A stretch of DNA of 34,270 nt from Oscillospiraceae bacterium (GCA_017829005.1 JAGAJF010000159.1:1-34270), one strand, 5' to 3'. Positions 15,300 through 23,426 are shown, counted from the first letter of the stretch. A program made the numbers and translations. The notes: generated from the sequence alone by a model not told the origin.

Positions 15300-16646
15300 G
15301 TGGCTTTTGAAGGACTTTCCGAAAAACTTAATGCGGTCTTCAAGCGGCTCAAGGGCAGAGGCGTTCTTACCGAGGCTGATGTCAAGGAGGCTATGCGCGA
15401 GGTGAAAATGGCGCTTCTCGAGGCGGACGTAAGCTATAAGGTGGTTAAGGACTTTATCGCAAAGGTCACCGAAAGAGCTGTGGGTACCGACGTTCTTGCA
15501 AGCCTTACTCCTGCACAGCAGGTCATAAAGATAGTTAACGAAGAGCTTATCGCTCTTATGGGCAATGAAAATGCCCGCATAGAATTTCCGAGCAAGGGTC
15601 CCTGCGTTATTATGATGGTGGGTCTCCAGGGCTCGGGTAAGACCACTCACGCCGCAAAGCTTGCCAAGCATTTCAAGGAAATGGGCAAGAGACCATTGCT
15701 GGCAGCCTGTGACGTTTACCGTCCCGCGGCTATAAATCAGCTTCAGGTAGTAGGCGACAAGGCAGGGGTCAAGGTATTCGAGATGGGTCAGATAAATCCC
15801 GTTGTCATTGCCAAGGAGGCTGTCAAGCACGCCAAGGAGCACGGCAACGAGATAGTGATACTCGATACCGCAGGCCGTCTCCATATTGATGAGGAGCTTA
15901 TGGACGAGCTTAAAAACATCAAGGCGGAGACCGAGCCTAATGAAATTATGCTGGTAGTCGATGCAATGACAGGTCAGGACGCAGTTAACGTTGCAAAGGC
16001 GTTTGATGACGCTCTGGGCATCACAGGCGTTCTGATGTCAAAGCTCGATTCAGATACACGAGGCGGAGCGGCGCTTTCCGTTCTTGCCGTAACGGGCAAG
16101 CCCATCAAATTCGTGGGAACAGGCGAAAAGCTCGACGATTTCGAGCCCTTCCACCCCGAGAGAATGGCTTCGAGAATACTCGGAATGGGCGATATGCTCA
16201 CTCTTATCGAGCGAGCGCAAAGCACCATTGACGAGCAGGAGGCAATGAAGCTTGCCAACAAGCTCAAGGAAGAAAAGGGCTTCGACCTTGACGACCTTCT
16301 CGACCAGATGAAGCAGATAAAGAAGATGGGTCCCTTAAAGCAGATAATGGGAATGCTTCCCGGTGTGGGCGACAAGATAAAGGACGTTGACATCGACGAC
16401 AGGCAGCTCCTGAGAATAGAGGCTATGATAACCTCTATGACTCCTGCCGAAAGAGCAAAGCCATCCATCATCAACCCCAGCCGCAAAAAGCGTATCGCCG
16501 CAGGCAGCGGAAATACGGTCACAGACGTGAACAGGCTTCTCAGACAGTTTGAAGATATGCAGAAGATGATGAAGCAGTTCGGCGTTATGGGCAGAAACCA
16601 GAAGGGCAAAAAGAACAAGCTTCGTATCCCGGGAATGAGGTTCTGA
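15300..16646 (+). CDS. ffh: Signal recognition particle GTPase Ffh
   Basis: This is a 448-residue SRP54 homologue that binds signal sequences and 4.5S/6S-type SRP RNA and delivers ribosomes to FtsY at the membrane. The N domain is followed by the G domain with P-loop GLQGSGKTT, DTAGR and SKLDSD, and then by the methionine-rich M domain (about 300-440). The C terminus ends GMRF, as is usual. The GTG start is supported by GGGAGGG 6 bases upstream. It lies 28 bases after ylxM; a small membrane protein gene starts one base after its stop codon. Confidence 0.97.
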   Translation: MAFEGLSEKLNAVFKRLKGRGVLTEADVKEAMREVKMALLEADVSYKVVKDFIAKVTERAVGTDVLASLTPAQQVIKIVNEELIALMGNENARIEFPSKGPCVIMMVGLQGSGKTTHAAKLAKHFKEMGKRPLLAACDVYRPAAINQLQVVGDKAGVKVFEMGQINPVVIAKEAVKHAKEHGNEIVILDTAGRLHIDEELMDELKNIKAETEPNEIMLVVDAMTGQDAVNVAKAFDDALGITGVLMSKLDSDTRGGAALSVLAVTGKPIKFVGTGEKLDDFEPFHPERMASRILGMGDMLTLIERAQSTIDEQEAMKLANKLKEEKGFDLDDLLDQMKQIKKMGPLKQIMGMLPGVGDKIKDVDIDDRQLLRIEAMITSMTPAERAKPSIINPSRKKRIAAGSGNTVTDVNRLLRQFEDMQKMMKQFGVMGRNQKGKKNKLRIPGMRF

Positions 16647-16647
16647 T

Positions 16648-16866
16648 ATGGATAATGGGGAAAAGATCATTTGCTGCATATTTTTTGTTGCGGCAGGGGT
16701 ATTCAGTATTGCAGGCTCGTTTTTTAACTGGAATTTTTTCTTTAATTCAAGAAAAGCGCAGACCTTTGTAAGACTGTTCGGAAGAACGGGAGCAAGGATA
16801 TTTTACGCCGGTCTCGGAATATTTATCATATTCTGCGGCATTATGGTGCTTGTTACTCCCGGTTAA
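16648..16866 (+). CDS. Small membrane protein, Imm17-like
   Basis: This 72-residue protein has two hydrophobic helices (about 7-30 and 47-69) joined by a basic loop with RLFGRTGARIFY. The pattern of an NW-F segment followed by GRxGARxxY and a second helix resembles the Immunity protein 17 family as I remember it, which is linked to polymorphic toxin systems. No toxin gene is adjacent. Its ATG begins one base after the ffh stop, with GAGG 7 bases upstream inside ffh, so it is co-transcribed and probably coupled. The location between ffh and rpsP is unusual. The immunity role is uncertain. Confidence 0.6.
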   Translation: MDNGEKIICCIFFVAAGVFSIAGSFFNWNFFFNSRKAQTFVRLFGRTGARIFYAGLGIFIIFCGIMVLVTPG

Positions 16867-16924
16867 AACGCTTTCAATGTGTGAAAACACTTTGATATAT
16901 AAAATTATTTGAGAGGTGAATAAA

Positions 16925-17170
16925 ATGGCAGTAAAGATCAGACTCAGAAGAATGGGCGCTAAGAAGAACCCCTTCTACAGAATAGTTGTTGCTGATTCCA
17001 GATATCCCAGAGACGGCAGATTTATCGAGGAGATCGGTTATTACGATTCCACCACTGAGCCCAGCACCGTTAAGGTTGACGCTGAAAAGGCTAAGAAGTG
17101 GATGGCAAACGGCGCACAGCCTACCGACACCGTAAAGAAGCTCTTTGAGAAGACCGGCGTCACCAAGTGA
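16925..17170 (+). CDS. rpsP: 30S ribosomal protein S16
   Basis: This 81-residue protein is a clear S16: it starts [20 protein letters not shown] and continues [22 protein letters not shown]16 binds 16S rRNA and helps assemble the small subunit. The ATG at 16925 has GAGAGGTG 7 bases upstream; an in-frame GTG at 16916 overlaps that site and is not the likely start. It is the first ribosomal protein gene of the rpsP-khpA-rimM-trmD block. Confidence 0.97.
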   Translation: MAVKIRLRRMGAKKNPFYRIVVADSRYPRDGRFIEEIGYYDSTTEPSTVKVDAEKAKKWMANGAQPTDTVKKLFEKTGVTK

Positions 17171-17284
17171 TCCGTCTGACGGAAATATCAGTTGATCGCG
17201 ACACCTCGGGCGAGATATGAAACCACTTTGAGGTGTCCGAATATACTGATCCTGAATGTTTGCTGCTCTGCGAAATGCAGAGCA
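17171..17284 (+). other. Hairpin-rich spacer between rpsP and khpA
   Basis: Three or four hairpins follow the rpsP stop: TCCGT/ACGGA (17171-17183); an 8-bp stem 17200-17207 with 17230-17237, enclosed by a 6-bp outer stem 17187-17192 with 17245-17250; and a perfect 8-bp stem 17264-17271 with 17277-17284. No long T run follows, so they do not look like plain terminators. They may control khpA translation or process the mRNA. Confidence 0.65.
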
Positions 17285-17324
17285 TTCCTATAAATCGTGT
17301 AATAAACAGAAAGGCAGGCTGTCT

Positions 17325-17558
17325 ATGGAAAAGCTCCTTATCACTATAGCAATGGGTCTTGTTGAAAACAAGGAAGCTGTGACTGTTGACCGTGACGAAC
17401 CAAATGAAGAGGGCATTGTGGTATATCATCTCCACGTTGCACCCGATGATATGGGCAGAGTTATCGGCAAACAGGGCAGGATCGCCAAGGCGATAAGAAC
17501 TGTTATGCGTGCAGGCGCAGGCAGGATAAACGAGAAAATTATGGTCGAGATCGACTGA
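17325..17558 (+). CDS. khpA: KH-domain RNA-binding protein KhpA
   Basis: This is a 77-residue single KH-domain protein. The GxxG loop is in VIGKQGRIAKAI, and the start MEKLLITIAMGLV is typical of the KhpA/YlqC family, which pairs with KhpB in many Firmicutes and affects cell elongation and RNA. The ATG at 17325 has GGCAGG upstream. Longer in-frame starts back to 17256 would include the hairpin spacer and are unlikely. It sits in the usual place between rpsP and rimM, though an ankyrin gene now separates it from rimM. Confidence 0.93.
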   Translation: MEKLLITIAMGLVENKEAVTVDRDEPNEEGIVVYHLHVAPDDMGRVIGKQGRIAKAIRTVMRAGAGRINEKIMVEID

Positions 17559-17633
17559 TCTGTTATTTAATAAACGAAAAATGCATTTTCAGACTGCGGG
17601 AATAGTCCTGCAGGCGGAAAGACGGTGGATTTT

Positions 17634-18449
17634 ATGATTCTTACTCTTCTTTCGCACGTGACTGCAGTTCGGATATTGTTCGCTATCGGCATTGCTGTTA
17701 CAGCCCTGCCGATATTTTTTTATAAAATGAGCAAAACTAAAGGTGACGGACTGCGAAGGCTCAGAAATATTTCTGTCCTTTTTGGAATTCTGATGTGCCT
17801 GCCCATGGCGGTCTACATTTATGCGGATATCCGATACGATCTCAGGAATTTTTCCGAAAATGACAGGCTTTATCTTGCTTCCGAGAATAAAAATCTGTCC
17901 GCCGCAAAGGAATTTATTGAGAAGGGTGCCGATCCATGCGGAGAAAACCGCTATGGAAAGAGCGCAATTGCCCGTTCGGCGGAGCTGGACGATGTTCTGA
18001 TGGTAAGGCTTTTTCTGGAAAATGGTGCAGACCCCAATTCTCCTGCGGGGGCGAATAAGACCATACTTGGCGCCGCGGCGGAAAATCATTCCCTTGAAAT
18101 GACGGAGCTGCTGCTTTCAAACGGAGCTGTTCCCGATTATGACACAGATCGCTATATCCCTGCGCTCCATTTTGCGGCTGCAAATGATAAGGAATATTCT
18201 GCCGATATCGTGGAGCTGCTTGTGAATTCGGGTGCAGACCCTGCATCGAAGGCTGTCAGAAGCGGCAAGGTAATGCTTCCTTACAGATATTATTACGATT
18301 TCCATAAGGAGGACGAGGACATTACCGAAGAGGAGGAAGCCCGATTCCAAAGGATAAAGGATATCCTCTATGAGCCGTATATGCAGTGGCTAAAGGAAAA
18401 AATGACGGCGGAAAACGAAAGGTTGAGTGCTGATGAAAAGATTTCTTGA
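17634..18449 (+). CDS. Ankyrin-repeat membrane protein
   Basis: This protein of about 271 residues has two N-terminal transmembrane helices (about 10-30 and 44-64) and then an ankyrin domain. At least three or four ankyrin repeats are visible through the recurring pattern of A-x-F-(I/L)-E-x-G-A-D-P or E-L-L-x-S-G-A. The C terminus is acidic and helical. The start is uncertain: ATG at 17634 has GGTGG close by, and an in-frame GTG at 17625 is also possible. Its last 17 bases overlap rimM, so translation is coupled. Ankyrin repeats mediate protein contacts; the partner is unknown. It is an unusual insertion in this otherwise conserved operon. Confidence 0.82.
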   Translation: MILTLLSHVTAVRILFAIGIAVTALPIFFYKMSKTKGDGLRRLRNISVLFGILMCLPMAVYIYADIRYDLRNFSENDRLYLASENKNLSAAKEFIEKGADPCGENRYGKSAIARSAELDDVLMVRLFLENGADPNSPAGANKTILGAAAENHSLEMTELLLSNGAVPDYDTDRYIPALHFAAANDKEYSADIVELLVNSGADPASKAVRSGKVMLPYRYYYDFHKEDEDITEEEEARFQRIKDILYEPYMQWLKEKMTAENERLSADEKIS

Positions 18450-18936
18450 AATTGGAAAAATAGTCGCCGTTCAGGGACTTAAAGGAGAGATAAGGGTTGA
18501 CCCATGGTGCGACAGCCCCGATTTTCTCTGCGAGTTTGAGCAGCTGTATTTTAATAAGGGCGAAACTCCCGTGACCGTTGTGCGCGCCCGTCCCCACAAG
18601 AATATCGTTCTTATGAAGATAGAAGGCGTGGACACTCCCGAGGAGGCTCAGAAGCTTAGGGGAAAAATTCTTTATATGGACAGGGATGATGTGGAGCTTG
18701 AGGAGGGCTGCTATTTCGTGCAGGACCTCATCGGGCTTGAGGTCATTGACGCAGATGACGGTACCGTTTACGGCAAGCTTTCCCGGGTGACAGCCACAGG
18801 TGCAAACGATGTTTATCACATCAAAAACGGGGAAAACGAGTACCTTATCCCTGCCATTCCCGATGTGATCGTAAAGACGGATATTGAAAACGGGCAGCTT
18901 CTTATAAGAAAAATGGAAGGACTGTTCGATATATGA
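18433..18936 (+). CDS. rimM: Ribosome maturation factor RimM
   Basis: This 167-residue protein binds S19 and helps 30S head maturation. It starts MKRFLEIGKIVAVQGLKGEIRV, as expected for the N-terminal domain, and has the PRC-barrel domain in its C-terminal half (about 95-165), including DLIGLEVIDADDGTVYGKL and LIPAIPDVIV. The ATG at 18433 is preferred, with AAAGG 10 bases upstream; a GTG at 18427 is too close to that site. Its 3' end overlaps the aldo/keto reductase gene by 4 bases (ATGA). Confidence 0.95.
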   Translation: MKRFLEIGKIVAVQGLKGEIRVDPWCDSPDFLCEFEQLYFNKGETPVTVVRARPHKNIVLMKIEGVDTPEEAQKLRGKILYMDRDDVELEEGCYFVQDLIGLEVIDADDGTVYGKLSRVTATGANDVYHIKNGENEYLIPAIPDVIVKTDIENGQLLIRKMEGLFDI

Positions 18937-19895
18937 TGTCGGAAAATGAGTTCCCCTCCTGTGCGATCGGTACATGGGCATGGGGCGAGGGTGCAAACGG
19001 CGCAAAGATGGTATTCGGCGGAAAGCGTGACACAGATGCTCTGAAAGCCGCTTTTAAGACCGCTCTCGGACTGGGCTTTACCCTCTGGGACACAGCTGAG
19101 GTCTACGGAATGGGTTCCTCGGAGCGGCTTCTTGGTGAATGTATCCGTGAAGCGGGGGAGCTTGGCGGTAATGTACTCATTTCCACAAAGCATATGCCGC
19201 TGAAAAAGTATTCTCCCGGAGAGGTGCGCTCGGCGCTGCTGGGCAGTCTTGAACGTATCGGAGTTAACAAGGCTGACATTTTCTGGCTCCATCTTCCCAC
19301 AAATGCAAGGCAGAATTTAAACGAGTGCGCCGAGCTTGTGAGCGAGGGCAGGATAGGCATTATCGGGCTTTCGAATTTCAGCCTTAAAGAGATAATCAAT
19401 GCCGATGAACAGCTTCGGGAAAAGGGACTGAGAGTAGGAGCCGTTCAGAATCATTTCAGCCTCATAAGGCGTGACCCCGAGCAGCTTCGCATACTTGACT
19501 GGTGCCATAAAAACAACGTGCCTTATTTTTCCTATATGGTGCTTGAGCAGGGTGCTCTGACGGGCAAATACGACGACGAACACCCCTTTAAGGGACTCTC
19601 ATTGCGCAGTCTGCAGTATAACAGAGCGGTGCTGAAGAAGCTTCGCCCCCTTATTGACTGCCTGAGAGAGCTGGGCATAAAATATAATGCGGAGCCTGCA
19701 CAGATAGCCGTCTGCTGGGCGGCAGCAAAGGGAACAGTGCCCATTGTGGGCATAACAAAGCCCGGTCAGGTGGAGGAGCTTTCCGGGGTAAAGAATATTT
19801 CCCTTGAAGCAGAGGAAGTAATCCGTCTGGAGACCCTTGCAGAAGCTTCGGGAATTGTGAGCAAGGGTATATGGGAGCCGAAGCTCAGAAGGTGA
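18933..19895 (+). CDS. Aldo/keto reductase
   Basis: This 320-residue NAD(P)H-dependent oxidoreductase has a TIM-barrel AKR fold. The catalytic tetrad is visible: Asp53 (WDTAEVYG), Tyr58, Lys86 (STKH) and His120 (WLHLP). The C-terminal cofactor segment is present around GIVGITKPGQVEEL or close to it. The substrate is unknown; such enzymes act on aldehydes or sugars. It overlaps rimM by 4 bases and ends 13 bases before trmD, so it is translated with the ribosome genes although it has no known link with them. Confidence 0.92.
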   Translation: MMSENEFPSCAIGTWAWGEGANGAKMVFGGKRDTDALKAAFKTALGLGFTLWDTAEVYGMGSSERLLGECIREAGELGGNVLISTKHMPLKKYSPGEVRSALLGSLERIGVNKADIFWLHLPTNARQNLNECAELVSEGRIGIIGLSNFSLKEIINADEQLREKGLRVGAVQNHFSLIRRDPEQLRILDWCHKNNVPYFSYMVLEQGALTGKYDDEHPFKGLSLRSLQYNRAVLKKLRPLIDCLRELGIKYNAEPAQIAVCWAAAKGTVPIVGITKPGQVEELSGVKNISLEAEEVIRLETLAEASGIVSKGIWEPKLRR

Positions 19896-19908
19896 AAGGA
19901 AGGATATT

Positions 19909-20604
19909 TTGCGTTTCGATATAGCGACACTTTTTCCCGATATGTGCGAGGCTGTGCTGGGCGAGAGCATAATCGGCAGAGCGCGCAAAGCAGGGCTTAT
20001 CGAGCTTTACTGCCATCAGATACGGGACTATACCCTTGACAAGCACAACAGGGTGGACGATTCCCCCTACGGCGGCGGCAAGGGAATGGTAATGCAGGCT
20101 GAGCCTATTTACCGCTGCTATAATGCGGTGTGCGAAGGGCTTGACGAAAAGCCCTATGTGATATATATGTCTCCCAAGGGCAGCGTTTTTACACAGAAAA
20201 AAGCGGCAGAGCTTTCGAAAATGAAGAATATTTTCGTGATTTGCGGGCATTATGAAGGTGTAGACCAGCGCGTCATCGACAAGATAGTGGACGAGGAGAT
20301 ATCCATAGGGGACTATGTTCTCACAGGCGGAGAGCTTCCTGCAATGGTCATATGCGATGCGGCGGCGAGAATGGTCCCGGGAGTGCTGGCGGCGGAGGAG
20401 TGCTTCACTGAGGAGAGCCATTTTTCGGGGCTTCTGGAGTACCCCCATTACACCCGTCCCGAGGTGTGGGAGGGTATGGAGGTGCCACCCGTCCTGCTTA
20501 CGGGACATCACAAAAACATAGCCGCCTGGAGACACGAGCAGGCAGTGAAGATAACTGCCGAAAGACGTCCGGATATGCTGGACAATGAGGAAAAAAGAGT
20601 GTGA
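19909..20604 (+). CDS. trmD: tRNA (guanine37-N1)-methyltransferase TrmD
   Basis: This 231-residue SPOUT-family enzyme makes m1G37 in tRNA, which prevents frameshifting. It starts MRFDIATLFPDMCE and has the knotted SAM-binding region with GHYEGVDQRVID and GDYVLTGGELPAMV. It begins at TTG with a strong AAGGAAGGA site upstream, which is supported because the conserved N terminus starts exactly there. It is the last gene of the operon; rplS, which often follows trmD, is not present downstream. Confidence 0.97.
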   Translation: MRFDIATLFPDMCEAVLGESIIGRARKAGLIELYCHQIRDYTLDKHNRVDDSPYGGGKGMVMQAEPIYRCYNAVCEGLDEKPYVIYMSPKGSVFTQKKAAELSKMKNIFVICGHYEGVDQRVIDKIVDEEISIGDYVLTGGELPAMVICDAAARMVPGVLAAEECFTEESHFSGLLEYPHYTRPEVWEGMEVPPVLLTGHHKNIAAWRHEQAVKITAERRPDMLDNEEKRV

Positions 20605-20827
20605 AGGCAGGATTTTGTTGTTAAAATGTTCATATATTTATAAGTAGTTTAAAAACATAAGATATATGATGAACAAATTCCTGTGGATTTGCATATAAAA
20701 CTCTGTTGAAAATTGTACAGGTGTCATAAAATTAGTGAAAATCCACAAATCAAAAAGCCAAAAAATCAGCTCTGTATTTCAAAAGGCAGAAAATTCCGCA
20801 AAAACGGAAAATTATCATATTTTTCTG
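20605..20827. other. AT-rich intergenic region after trmD
   Basis: No gene is seen here. A 9-bp inverted repeat pairs TGTGGATTT (20682-20690) with AAATCCACA (20739-20747) across 48 bases. A short hairpin TTCCG (20794-20798) with CGGAA (20805-20809), followed by a T-rich stretch, may weakly terminate the trmD transcript. Confidence 0.5.
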
Positions 20828-20856
20828 TTGACTAAGGTTAAAATGCAATGTATAAT
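20828..20856 (+). promoter_or_regulatory. Promoter of the HPr gene
   Basis: TTGACT (20828-20833), a 17-base spacer and TATAAT (20851-20856) lie 78 bases before the HPr start codon. No further regulatory repeat is obvious in the leader. Confidence 0.82.
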
Positions 20857-20933
20857 TTAAATATAGCTTGAAGCAAGTTATAGTTATTCTCTTGAATTTA
20901 GAAATAGCTACTTAACGGATAGGAGAGAGTGTT

Positions 20934-21206
20934 ATGTTTGTTAAAGATGTAATGGTTCAGAATCAGGTTGGCTTACACGCACGTCCCGCAACATTTTTCA
21001 TTCAGAAGGCAAATGAGTTCAAGTCCTCTATCTGGATCGAAAAGGAAGAGAGAAGAGTAAACGCAAAGAGCCTTCTCGGTATTCTCTCACTTGGTATTGT
21101 CGGCGGCACACAGATAAGAATTATCGCTGACGGAGCTGACGAGCAGGAAGCTGTAACAGCACTTATCGAGCTGGTTGACAGCGGATTTGCCGAGGAGTCC
21201 AGATAA
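20934..21206 (+). CDS. ptsH: Phosphocarrier protein HPr
   Basis: This 90-residue protein carries phosphate from enzyme I to the sugar-specific PTS components. His15 lies in GLHARPAT and the regulatory serine Ser46 in NAKSLLGIL, so both the PTS phosphorylation site and the HPr kinase site are present; it is HPr and not the His-lacking Crh. AGGAGAG precedes the ATG. It is a single-gene unit with its own promoter and terminator; ptsI is not adjacent. Confidence 0.95.
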   Translation: MFVKDVMVQNQVGLHARPATFFIQKANEFKSSIWIEKEERRVNAKSLLGILSLGIVGGTQIRIIADGADEQEAVTALIELVDSGFAEESR

Positions 21207-21229
21207 CTTTTCGCTGCATTTTGATTTTC

Positions 21230-21268
21230 AGGGAGTATGTTCATAAGGGACGTACTCCCTTTGCTTTT
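21230..21268 (+). terminator. Terminator after HPr gene
   Basis: AGGGAGTA (21230-21237) pairs with TACTCCCT (21253-21260), and a T-rich stretch interrupted by GC follows. It lies 24 bases past the HPr stop. Confidence 0.75.
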
Positions 21269-21364
21269 AAGGCTTTGAATAAAAAAATTGTGATATTTGA
21301 CTAATGTTCATAAAAACTTAACACAAGCTGACGAATAATATGATAAAATTAAGCTATATAGAAA

Positions 21365-21498
21365 GCGGTCAAGGGTGATCTGCCCCGTAAGAAATGCGGT
21401 TTTATCCCGTGACAGGTCATCTGAGCGAGCGGCTTTGCCACTGTAATTGACCGCATTGCAGCTATGATCGGCAATACCTCACCCCGCAGCTTCGGCGG
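21365..21498 (+). ncRNA. Structured 5' leader of the CdaR-like gene, unknown class
   Basis: A compact multi-stem domain precedes the regulator gene. An outer 8-bp perfect stem (21365-21372 with 21447-21454) encloses a 9-bp stem with two G-U pairs (21374-21382 with 21413-21421) and a short GGC/GCC hairpin (21431-21439). Two further hairpins follow: 21455-21459 with 21471-21475 and 21484-21487 with 21495-21498. An alternative pairing of 21373-21378 with 21479-21484 would exclude the 9-bp stem. No U run follows, so translational control is more likely than termination. I could not match it to a known riboswitch class. Confidence 0.6.
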
Positions 21499-21521
21499 AG
21501 AAAATGAAAGGAAGACTGTAA

Positions 21522-22607
21522 ATGTCAAACAGACTGTTTCAAGGCCTCATACATCAGATGAGAGATACAATGGACTGCGTTATTGGAGTAGTGGACTCCA
21601 CCGCCACAATTATTGCCTGCAGCGAGCTTACCAAGATAGGCACGACTAATGAATTTGTTTCTCTTGACCTCAGCGATTCCCACGATATTTTCGTAAGGGA
21701 CGGCTATACTTATAAGCCCTTCGGCTCCCACATAAAGCCCGACTATGCGGTCTTTGTGGAGGGCACCGATGAAAATGCGGCTAAGTATGCGAATATTATG
21801 GCGATAACACTCTCAAGCATAAAGCAGTATTATGACGAGAAGTATGACCGCAACAACTTTATCAAGAACGTTGTCCTCGATAACGTCCTCCCAGGCGATA
21901 TCGTTGTAAAGGCAAGAGAGCTGCATTTTAATGCAGACGTTAGCAGGGTAGTGTTCCTTATCAGGATCATCTCCTCAAACGACGTGTCCGCATACGATGT
22001 TATCCAGAACCTTTTCCCCGATAAGACCAAGGATTTTGTTTTCAACATCACCGAAAGCGATATCGTACTTGTTAAGGAAATAAAGAGCAACGTGGAGTCC
22101 AAGGATCTTGAAAAGCTTGCTCGTTCCATTTCCGACACCCTCTCGGGCGAGTTCTATACCCGTGTGAACGTGGGCATAGGTACCGCTGTTGTGGGCGTCA
22201 AGGATCTTGCCCGTTCCTTCAAGGAAGCTCAGATAGCTCTTGAGGTCGGCAAGGTGTTCGATACCGACAAGGTCATTGTTTCCTACGATAATCTCGGTAT
22301 CGCAAGACTTATCTACCACCTTCCCACCACCCTCTGCGAGACCTTCCTCCAGGAAGTGTTCAAGAAAGGCTCCATTGAGTCCCTCGACCACGAGACCCTT
22401 TTCACCATTCAGAAATTCTTCGAGAATAACCTTAACGTGTCTGAGACCTCAAGAAAGCTTTTCGTACACAGAAATACTCTGGTTTACAGACTTGAAAAGA
22501 TAAAGAAGCTCACAGGTCTCGACCTCAGAGAATTTGACCACGCTATCATCTTCAAGATCGCGCTGATGGTCAAGAAGTATCTCTCCGCAAATCCCACAAA
22601 GTTCTGA
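21522..22607 (+). CDS. CdaR/PucR-family transcriptional regulator
   Basis: This 361-residue protein has a C-terminal PucR-type helix-turn-helix (about 303-345, including NLNVSETSRKLFVHRNTLVY and the following KKLTGLDLREFD). The central region (about 120-290) matches the GGDEF-like sensor region of CdaR regulators, and the N-terminal part (about 15-110) is a sensor-like alpha/beta domain. CdaR proteins respond to sugar diacids in E. coli; the ligand here is unknown. AAAGGAAG lies 7 bases before the ATG. It forms a single-gene unit with a long structured leader and its own terminator. Confidence 0.85.
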   Translation: MSNRLFQGLIHQMRDTMDCVIGVVDSTATIIACSELTKIGTTNEFVSLDLSDSHDIFVRDGYTYKPFGSHIKPDYAVFVEGTDENAAKYANIMAITLSSIKQYYDEKYDRNNFIKNVVLDNVLPGDIVVKARELHFNADVSRVVFLIRIISSNDVSAYDVIQNLFPDKTKDFVFNITESDIVLVKEIKSNVESKDLEKLARSISDTLSGEFYTRVNVGIGTAVVGVKDLARSFKEAQIALEVGKVFDTDKVIVSYDNLGIARLIYHLPTTLCETFLQEVFKKGSIESLDHETLFTIQKFFENNLNVSETSRKLFVHRNTLVYRLEKIKKLTGLDLREFDHAIIFKIALMVKKYLSANPTKF

Positions 22608-22660
22608 TAATTACGATTTTGTGCTTCGGGGAGAAAAATAAAACCGAATAGATTTTCAGG

Positions 22661-22689
22661 GGGCAGTCGGGGATCTCTACTGCCCTTTT
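22661..22689 (+). terminator. Terminator after the CdaR-like gene
   Basis: GGGCAGT (22661-22667) pairs with ACTGCCC (22679-22685), followed by TTTT. It lies about 55 bases past the stop codon and just before ftsE. Confidence 0.85.
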
Positions 22690-22723
22690 ATCTGCTTTAT
22701 ATATACTCAGGCGGTGAATTTTT

Positions 22724-23404
22724 TTGATAGAACTCAAAAACGTATCGGTGACATATAAAAACGGAGTTGACGCTCTGAATGATGTGTCCCTTAAAATAAA
22801 TGACGGCGAGTTTGCCTTTGTGGTGGGCGAGTCGGGTGCGGGAAAAAGTACCCTCATAAGGCTCCTTACCAGAGAAGTGAGGGCGGACGACAGAGCCGAT
22901 GTGAAAAGCGTTATCAAGGTAAACGGCTTCGACCTTATCAAAATGAAGCAGCGTGATGTTCACAAGCTGAGACGTACTATCGGCTTTGTGTTCCAGAACT
23001 TTATGCTCATAGACTCAATGACGGTCTATGACAATGTGGCGTTCGTCCTCAGATGTATCGACGCACCCACCAAATACATAAGAAAACGAGTGCCCCAGGT
23101 AATAGGACTTTTGGGGCTTCAGGAAAAGATAAACCGCTATCCCGGCGAGCTTTCGGGCGGCGAGCAGCAGCGTGTTGCACTTGCAAGGGCGCTGGTCAAT
23201 AACCCCCAGCTCATCATTGCCGACGAGCCTACGGGAAATCTTGACCCACGTACATCGGTGGAGATAGTAAAGCTTCTCAAGGAGATAAATGACCGCGGTA
23301 CCACTGTGCTTATGGTAACTCACGAGCACGAGCTTGTAAAGCGTATGGGCGGCAGACTTATCAATATCCGAAAGGGCGAGATCTCCTTCGACGACCGAAT
23401 TTAA
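22724..23404 (+). CDS. ftsE: Cell division ATP-binding protein FtsE
   Basis: This 226-residue ABC ATPase partners with FtsX at the division site and activates peptidoglycan hydrolases. Walker A is GESGAGKST, the signature is LSGGEQQR and Walker B ends [11 protein letters not shown]. The start is TTG with AGGCGGTGA upstream, and the N terminus [14 protein letters not shown] is typical. It lies directly upstream of ftsX and a PcsB/EnvC-like hydrolase gene, which is the usual functional set in Firmicutes. No strong promoter was found between the preceding terminator and the start. Confidence 0.95.
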   Translation: MIELKNVSVTYKNGVDALNDVSLKINDGEFAFVVGESGAGKSTLIRLLTREVRADDRADVKSVIKVNGFDLIKMKQRDVHKLRRTIGFVFQNFMLIDSMTVYDNVAFVLRCIDAPTKYIRKRVPQVIGLLGLQEKINRYPGELSGGEQQRVALARALVNNPQLIIADEPTGNLDPRTSVEIVKLLKEINDRGTTVLMVTHEHELVKRMGGRLINIRKGEISFDDRI

Positions 23405-23426
23405 GGGAAAGGAAAGCAGGAATTCA

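Noticed and set aside
16648-16866. Active toxin-immunity pair
   Set aside because: The small protein resembles an immunity family, but no toxin-like gene is adjacent and both neighbours are core translation genes.
21365-21498. Cobalamin riboswitch or tRNA
   Set aside because: A GCCACTGTAA string is present, but the GGTG-A-TCC core and a proper B12 box are missing. There is no T-loop GGTTCGA element or CCA-ready acceptor stem for a tRNA.
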